Part shown: piece by piece, positions 58,739 through 64,000 of the stretch
How positions within the stretch are numbered: the first letter of the stretch is position 1
Layout: the number at the start of each line of letters is the position of its first letter
DNA from: Dichomitus squalens LYAD-421 SS1
Lineage: Eukaryota; Basidiomycota; Agaricomycetes; Polyporales; Polyporaceae
Assembly (NCBI RefSeq): GCF_000275845.1
Contig: NW_006766901.1
Location: 380,937 to 444,936 of the forward strand
Direction of reading: 5' to 3'
DNA: 64,000 nt
The notes under the pieces: model-generated
Database searches by the model: none
Seen by the model: the letters and a program-made list of their open reading frames with translations, nothing else
What the model was told of the DNA's origin: nothing
Program-made: the position numbers and the translations under genes

Positions 58739-59983
58739 ATGTTTGCCCAGTACTCACCCCTCTTCACCTCCGGCCTCCTCTCCGAGAGCAACACCCCCTC
58801 TACCTCTCGCCGGCCTTCCGTCGAGATCTGTTCCAAGGACGTTCGCGAAAGCCTCCCTGTCGATGCCACCGTCGAGAGCCTCTACGAAACCCCAACCTCG
58901 GAGGAGGATGGTATCTTCCTCACTCTCGCTCCCCGCCGCCGCCGCGAAGCCGGCAACTCTTTCCTTTCCCTTGATCTCGCCGAGAACCACTCACTGCGTT
59001 CCATGAGCCTCAGGAGAAAGGACACCTTCACGTCGCGTGCGACGACCCATTTCGGCCGCTCAGTTCCCACCTCTCCCACCACCGCCCCGGTTCCCATGTC
59101 GTACGTCGTGCTATTTCCGACTCTGATCGCGTTTGACAGTGCTCACCTCCTCGGTAGTCCGCCCATACAGTTCGCCTCCTTCTCACAGCTCGGTCCCCGC
59201 AAAAGCCTCGTGCGCCATTCGTCGCGTGAAGGCCTTCCCGGCGCGAAGCCGGTCCCTTCGTCGCAACCTCCCGCCGCTCCTCTGCGCAAGCGTCCGACAG
59301 ACCTGTCGATCACTTTATCGACATGTCTCTCGCCGCTCATGAGCAGCGGGTCATCATCTTTGCACCGATCTGCCTACTCGGAACCTGCTGTGCTGTCGCC
59401 CATCTCTCCTCTCCTGTCGCCCATTGAGCGGTCCTACTTCGCCTTCTCTCCGCCCACGTCCCCATCTGCCATGCAGACTTCGTTTACGTCGGCAGAGGCG
59501 CCCCATTCTGCTCCCGCTGCTGTGCCTCTTCAGCCTCGACCTTCGATGCGTTCTACGGTCTCTTTCAGGACACGCCAGGTCAACCGTTCAGCGGCCCTCG
59601 CAGCATTGGAGGGCCGCGCGGAACGCAAGGCGCGTCGAGGATCTCGTCCGAGTAACTTCATGAGCATGAGCGATGATGAGGACGACGTTGATCTTGACGA
59701 CAGCGAAGGCCCTTCGTCCGCGTCGATGTCGAGCCCTGCGTCCGCCCCTGCCACTGCTTCCGTTCAACCTGCCCTCCTTGAGGTTCTACACGAAGAGGAG
59801 GATGTTGTCGTTCCCTCGTCTATGCCAGTGGCTCAGAAGCGGATACCGTCGACCCCGAGTTCGAAGAGCCGGAGCCGACGAGGCACGCTCGAAAGCTTGC
59901 TTTCTCCCCTGGCGAACTTCATCGACTTCGGGGACAACGAGGGGTCAACACGTAGCTGGCGCAGCTTCGTTGAGATCTCGTGA
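58739..59983 (+). CDS. Ser/Pro-rich, largely disordered protein, unknown function
   Basis: An open frame from the ATG at 58739 (MFAQYSPLFTSGLLS) to 59983 encodes 414 residues. Positions 59101-59157 have a good donor (GTACGT) and acceptor (GGTAG) and are exactly 57 nt. Splicing would keep the frame, give PVPMSPPIQFASF and leave 395 residues. The protein is Ser/Pro-rich with a basic patch (RRRREAGNS), many SPxSP sites, an acidic run (SDDEDDVDLDDSEG) around residue 310 and a short C-terminal conserved-looking segment (RRGTLESLLSPLANFIDFG). No membrane or signal sequence. I do not recognise the family; a regulatory or scaffold role would be guesswork. Confidence 0.75.
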   Translation: MFAQYSPLFTSGLLSESNTPSTSRRPSVEICSKDVRESLPVDATVESLYETPTSEEDGIFLTLAPRRRREAGNSFLSLDLAENHSLRSMSLRRKDTFTSRATTHFGRSVPTSPTTAPVPMSYVVLFPTLIAFDSAHLLGSPPIQFASFSQLGPRKSLVRHSSREGLPGAKPVPSSQPPAAPLRKRPTDLSITLSTCLSPLMSSGSSSLHRSAYSEPAVLSPISPLLSPIERSYFAFSPPTSPSAMQTSFTSAEAPHSAPAAVPLQPRPSMRSTVSFRTRQVNRSAALAALEGRAERKARRGSRPSNFMSMSDDEDDVDLDDSEGPSSASMSSPASAPATASVQPALLEVLHEEEDVVVPSSMPVAQKRIPSTPSSKSRSRRGTLESLLSPLANFIDFGDNEGSTRSWRSFVEIS

Positions 59984-61843
59984 GCATCGTCTTCTCTTCG
60001 ACTGTCATCCTTTCTCGCTCCTGCCTCCGCGACCGCGTTCGGCTGGGTGGCTTCACTGGCGGTTGACATGCATCTATGCTGTATGCCTGATCTATGCGTA
60101 CTATATGCATTATGCTGTCGGACCCGCCTCGCCCCGCCCGCTCAGGCCTGTCACTTCACGCCGGCGTTGATTCGCCTGGAATCCCTGTTTCGCTTTGCGT
60201 TTTGGAACACTACTACTCGCCGTGTCCACGGGACCCTATTTAAAGCTACAACCGTACCCTCGTTTCGCATAATCCTGCTATCTGCATCGTCGCTGTCGCA
60301 TATCCGTCACTCCTCCGCTCCTAGTTCGCTGTCGTGCACAGCATCGCTCTATTCCTCGCTTCTGTACATCAATAACCTCCTTTCTGCTCAATATTTGGTT
60401 CGTTTGATATCACGTACTGCTGTGCATCATCACCATCATACCGCAATGCGTTGTTTGTCTCTTCATCTTCACGCTTCTTCATCGCATCGTGTATTATCAG
60501 TCCACTTCAAGGTTTGATACTTTCAACACGTTTGCATCTCGTCTCCTGCATCATGCATCTTCTGCGGTGCCGTTCATGCTTGTCCACATAGCCTACGTAT
60601 CTCCCTGCCTGCCTTTGCACTGTCACCTACCACACGACGGACTGTGAGCCTGGCCGAGCTAACTTAGTACTACGTACGTTTCGCCAATCTTCCTCATCGT
60701 ATATCACCAGTACGTGTACAACATATTCAGTGTGATGTATGTCCTGTACACTGTACCTAGCCGCTCATTGCACCCACTGCGAATATATCATCGCGATGTT
60801 CATCTATACCTTGACGGGTCGTGTGAGCGCCTGAATTTCAAGTTGATTTAGTCGCTATGCCTTGTCATGATGCCCGTCGTCCACTCGCCCGTCGTCTCAC
60901 CGCACACAATTGTAACACCTCGTGATGGTCGGCCACAGGCGTGGGTGGGAGGATGTGATCCGGGCTGCGTTGGAATGCAAGCAGATGCCGTACGTCGCCG
61001 CGCCGTGCGTCCTCTGTGGACACGCCTGTCAGAGATCTATAGAGATCCCCGGGGAACCTCTGGCCTAGTGGCACGACAACGCTCTCCTGGAACCTGCCAT
61101 GCATAGAATCTGCATCCACTGAAGGGGCCGCTTCTGAGACGCACGAGACCGCCATCGTGCCCACCCCCAATCCACGCAGGCGTCCACCACGCACCAGAGC
61201 ATCCCACCGTATCGCCCATCGCGATGCACGGCATCTGATATGGTTTTTGGACGTTGTGGACGACCCTGGGCTTCTTCCGAGTCCTCCATCTGCGCATGGG
61301 TCTCGACCGTCGGGCGGATGCTTAATTGCGTCGCACCGCAAGACGGGCTCCGCGTTGACTGATTGGCGCGGAAGCTCAATTATCAGACGTAGACCGGGGC
61401 TCGAGCGTGCGGCGGCGGCGGCGGCGGCGCGTTGGTTCCCGCTGTCGTTTCGAGGAAATGCAACTCGTGCGGCGGGGCGCCTGCGTCGACCTCAGGCTCG
61501 TTGCGTGGGTACGTCCATCATCACCGCGCCCGACAGTGATGTGCCGGTCGACACCGGGTTGTCGTCGACTTTTGTCGACTTGTCAACTGATGACGAAGGC
61601 TACAGGTGCACAAAAGCGCACGTCAACTTTCACACAGGGCGGTCTACCTGTGCAGGCGCCCAGGCACCATGTATGATTGGACGACGCACTATCGCGAATG
61701 CGTTCAATCGACATATTGGGATTGCTCTGTCGATTTCGCTGCTACTCTTGGACTCCTGACATCGATGGGCTCTAGCTTACTCACCCTTCATGTATCGCTC
61801 TGTATATATTGTAGCTAATGAATATGTTCTGCATACAACCATC
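59984..61843. other. intergenic, no gene supported
   Basis: About 1.9 kb. It includes CAT-rich stretches near 60420-60500 and a GGC triplet run at 61409-61430. Nothing coding is recognised. Confidence 0.4.
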
Positions 61844-63640
61844 ATGGCTGCATACACTGAGGCTCGCCAGACCACCAACCCGGTGTCCCTCAGCCGACGA
61901 CGCTGGTACCGTAAACACTTCTATGACCACCCTGGCTACATCGACAATGATGCGAAGGCCCTTCATGGCGATAAGGTTAAGGTTTGGTGCAAACCTTGCT
62001 TTCAGCATCGTGTTACAAAGGAACAGCGCGAGGATTCCCTTCGTGGTATGCCTGTACGTGATACAGCTATGATTGAACGTGCCTGTAAGTAGATTCTCTG
62101 TGCTATCAAAAACATGCTTGCTCAGCCTATTGTATGTTCTTTAGTATGGGACCTACCGAGCACTGCTCCGCATCGATGGATCACCGCAACAACCCCAGCC
62201 ATGCTCGTTCATCTGCGGGACTGTGACTTGACTCCGGACGATGTCCGGCAGCAAGCAGGGCAGGAGCACGAGAGGGAGCATCTGTCTCCCCGCCGTGAGA
62301 AGGGAAAGGCCAGAGCCCAGCTACCTGGTCCGTACATTACCCAACCTATTCCGTTCCCCCTTGCGCCTGGTACAGTGCAGTCAGGGCCTTCTCTTGCGAT
62401 GGGTGTGACTCCCCCGTCAGCGTCAATGCTCGCATCCACTCCCTCCTTAACCCCGATTTCAATCCCTGCTCTTCCACCTCCTGATACTCCGACGGCATCT
62501 TCCACTCCCTACTCCCAGTCTCCACAGCTTCTGTATACATTCTCTACCCAACCGAGCCCCTCCGGAACTCCGAGCCCAAGCCTGCCCTCTCTCTTCAAGC
62601 GCCATGGAAGCCCCACTGTACCCACTGATTCCCCCACTACAAAGCGACTCCGTCGCACAGCTACTTCCTCTCTGCTTGGTACATCCACACCCCAATCTGA
62701 GCTAGCCAAGCTGCAGTGGGATGATGCCCGTCAAGCGCTCTATGAGTCCCACATTGCTCGTCTCACCGCCGCAGGTAGCTGGTCCCTATCATGGACGGAA
62801 AGCCCCCAGTGGCTACGCTTTTGCGACGACTTTCTCCCTGTTGGTGTGATCAATCCTACCCGTAAGGTTCTAACGTCACGCATCATCCCTGCCGAGGTCA
62901 AGGTCTACCGAGCACGAGCTCAGACCGAATGCTGTCAGAAGCTCGGAACGGTACAGTGCGATGGTTTCAATCCGAAGAACCGGCACCATATCATTGCGTT
63001 CATGCTGACTATACCGGACAAGAACGTATTGTCAAATACTATTGCTAAACATGTCCATAACACTCATGGTTGATCCAAATACATCTTAGGAGACACGAGT
63101 GTACACTGTCCGCACTTATGACACATCTAGTGAACCAAAGACAGCCAAAAACCTCCTAAAGATGCTTCGAGAGGTTCTTAAGCTTTTACGGGACGAGTGG
63201 CAGGTTTCTGTTATTGCTGTCACCTCAGACTGCAGTGGAGAGTCCCGTAAAGCCCGTGTCGAGATCGTGAAGGAGCTCCCACATCTTATAGCACCTGATT
63301 GTTATGCTCACCAGGCAAGCTATGTTCTGAACTCATGATAAAGATACTCATTTGCATGACCTCATAGATTGAACTGGTTGTTCATGACTACTTCAAGAGT
63401 GCCAATGCTGGTATCCTTGGCTGGACAAAGATTGCGGACGAAATCATCCGATGGCTGCGGAGTCATCCTTACCTCCTTGCTATCCTACGAGACGTACAAC
63501 TCAACTTACCGACACATCGTCCTGGCGACTCCCCATTATCGGTCATCCGAGGTGTTCTCACTCGCTGGACTTCCATCTATCTTGCCTATCGGCGACTCCT
63601 CCAACTCCGCACTGCTCTGATGGTTTTCATTGAGGATCGG
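61844..63640 (+). mobile_element. hAT-superfamily DNA transposase gene, 3'-truncated
   Basis: Exons 61844-62084, 62145-63025, 63090-63314 and 63368-63640 give about 540 residues. A BED-like Cys pair (KVWCKPCFQHRV) occurs near the N terminus, followed by a Pro/Ser linker. The RNase H-like core of basidiomycete hAT proteins follows: GFNPKNRHHIIAFMLTIPD, then TSDCSGESRKAR with a catalytic-type aspartate, then PDCYAHQIELVVHDYFKS and VLTRWTSIYLAYRRLL. Intron 3 needs a GC donor (CCAG|GCAAGC). After IEDR at 63640 the sequence changes character where an LTR-like sequence begins, so the C-terminal dimerisation domain is missing. It is probably inactive. I did not identify terminal inverted repeats. 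Confidence 0.85.
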
Positions 63641-64000
63641 TGTCACGGACGTTGGACAGACGCCCCTTTTTGCCGCCCATTCCCTTCCCTTTGACGCCCA
63701 CCTTCCATTTCCGGACCGTTTCCTTTCCTAGCTCATCCCAGTTTGGACACTGTAGATACGTTCCCACAGCCGCATGCTACGTTCCCGTGATCGCCATGCC
63801 CTTGCCTTTTCTTTCTCGCCCTTTGTTCCCCCTTTGTCATCTTCACTGCCTCGCTCTCGCGCCTTGTCCTTGGTTGCTAAGCAGCCCCTCTAGTATATAA
63901 GGACCCCCCTAGGCGCTCCCTAGTCCCCATCTCGACCTCTTGGTCATTGGGACTAGGTGAGTGACCATAGTGTTGTATCTCTCTTCGATTGCTAATGTAT
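63641..64000. mobile_element. probable LTR (start of a retrotransposon or solo LTR)
   Basis: It begins TGTCACGGAC immediately where the hAT frame is interrupted. It is pyrimidine-rich and contains a TATA box (TATATAAGG near 63893-63901). A perfect 9-bp hairpin (CCTAGTCCC with GGGACTAGG) lies around 63919-63957, in the position expected of the R region. The 3' end lies outside the window. Confidence 0.55.

Noticed and set aside
1..64000. CRISPR arrays, operons, ribosome binding sites, rRNA genes
   Set aside because: None seen; the sequence is eukaryotic nuclear DNA and these prokaryotic features do not apply.

Overview
The window is nuclear DNA of a filamentous basidiomycete, most likely an Agaricomycete of the wood-decay (Polyporales-like) type. 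The evidence is many short introns (about 50-70 bp) with short exons, two class I hydrophobins, GH16 and GH32 enzymes, a Dsc/Tul1-type RING ligase, and tandem type-B carboxylesterases and small methyltransferases. A 758 bp run of N at 47845-48602 shows a draft scaffold. No organism name can be assigned from the sequence alone.

Layout. 1-5.1 kb: 5' part of a peroxisomal-type 3-ketoacyl-CoA thiolase (-), an intron-containing tRNA-Pro(CGG), and a disordered protein (+). 5.1-13.3 kb: a BTB protein (+), two class I hydrophobins on opposite strands about 3.4 kb apart, and a secreted GH16 enzyme (-). 13.5-24.6 kb: an LRR protein (+), a HIT-family nucleotide hydrolase with a frame problem (-), two adjacent GH32 beta-fructosidases (-; one secreted, one without a signal peptide), and a conserved protein of unknown function (+). 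26.4-31.4 kb: a secreted Ser/Ala-rich protein (+) and a complete 15-exon Tul1/Dsc1-type transmembrane E3 ligase (-). 31.9-34.4 kb: two decayed genes.

34.4-51.9 kb is an accessory locus with three paralogous class I methyltransferases (MT1, MT2, MT3) interleaved with four type-B carboxylesterase copies. CE4 is intact. CE1 is complete except that an internal segment of about 0.7 kb is inverted. CE2 runs into the N gap. CE3 is a 3' remnant. CE1 and CE2 with about 1 kb of upstream DNA form a large inverted duplication around CE4 and MT3. Two MITE-like elements lie in or beside the locus. 51.9-58.7 kb is gene-poor with one truncated fragment. 58.7-64 kb carries a disordered protein and a hAT transposase that stops where a probable LTR begins.

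Most multi-exon models were rebuilt by hand, and reading phase closes across every intron unless stated. Eight of roughly 80 introns need a GC donor instead of GT, which is unusually many. The locus most worth follow-up is the methyltransferase/carboxylesterase array with its inverted duplication, internal inversion and patch of near-identity.
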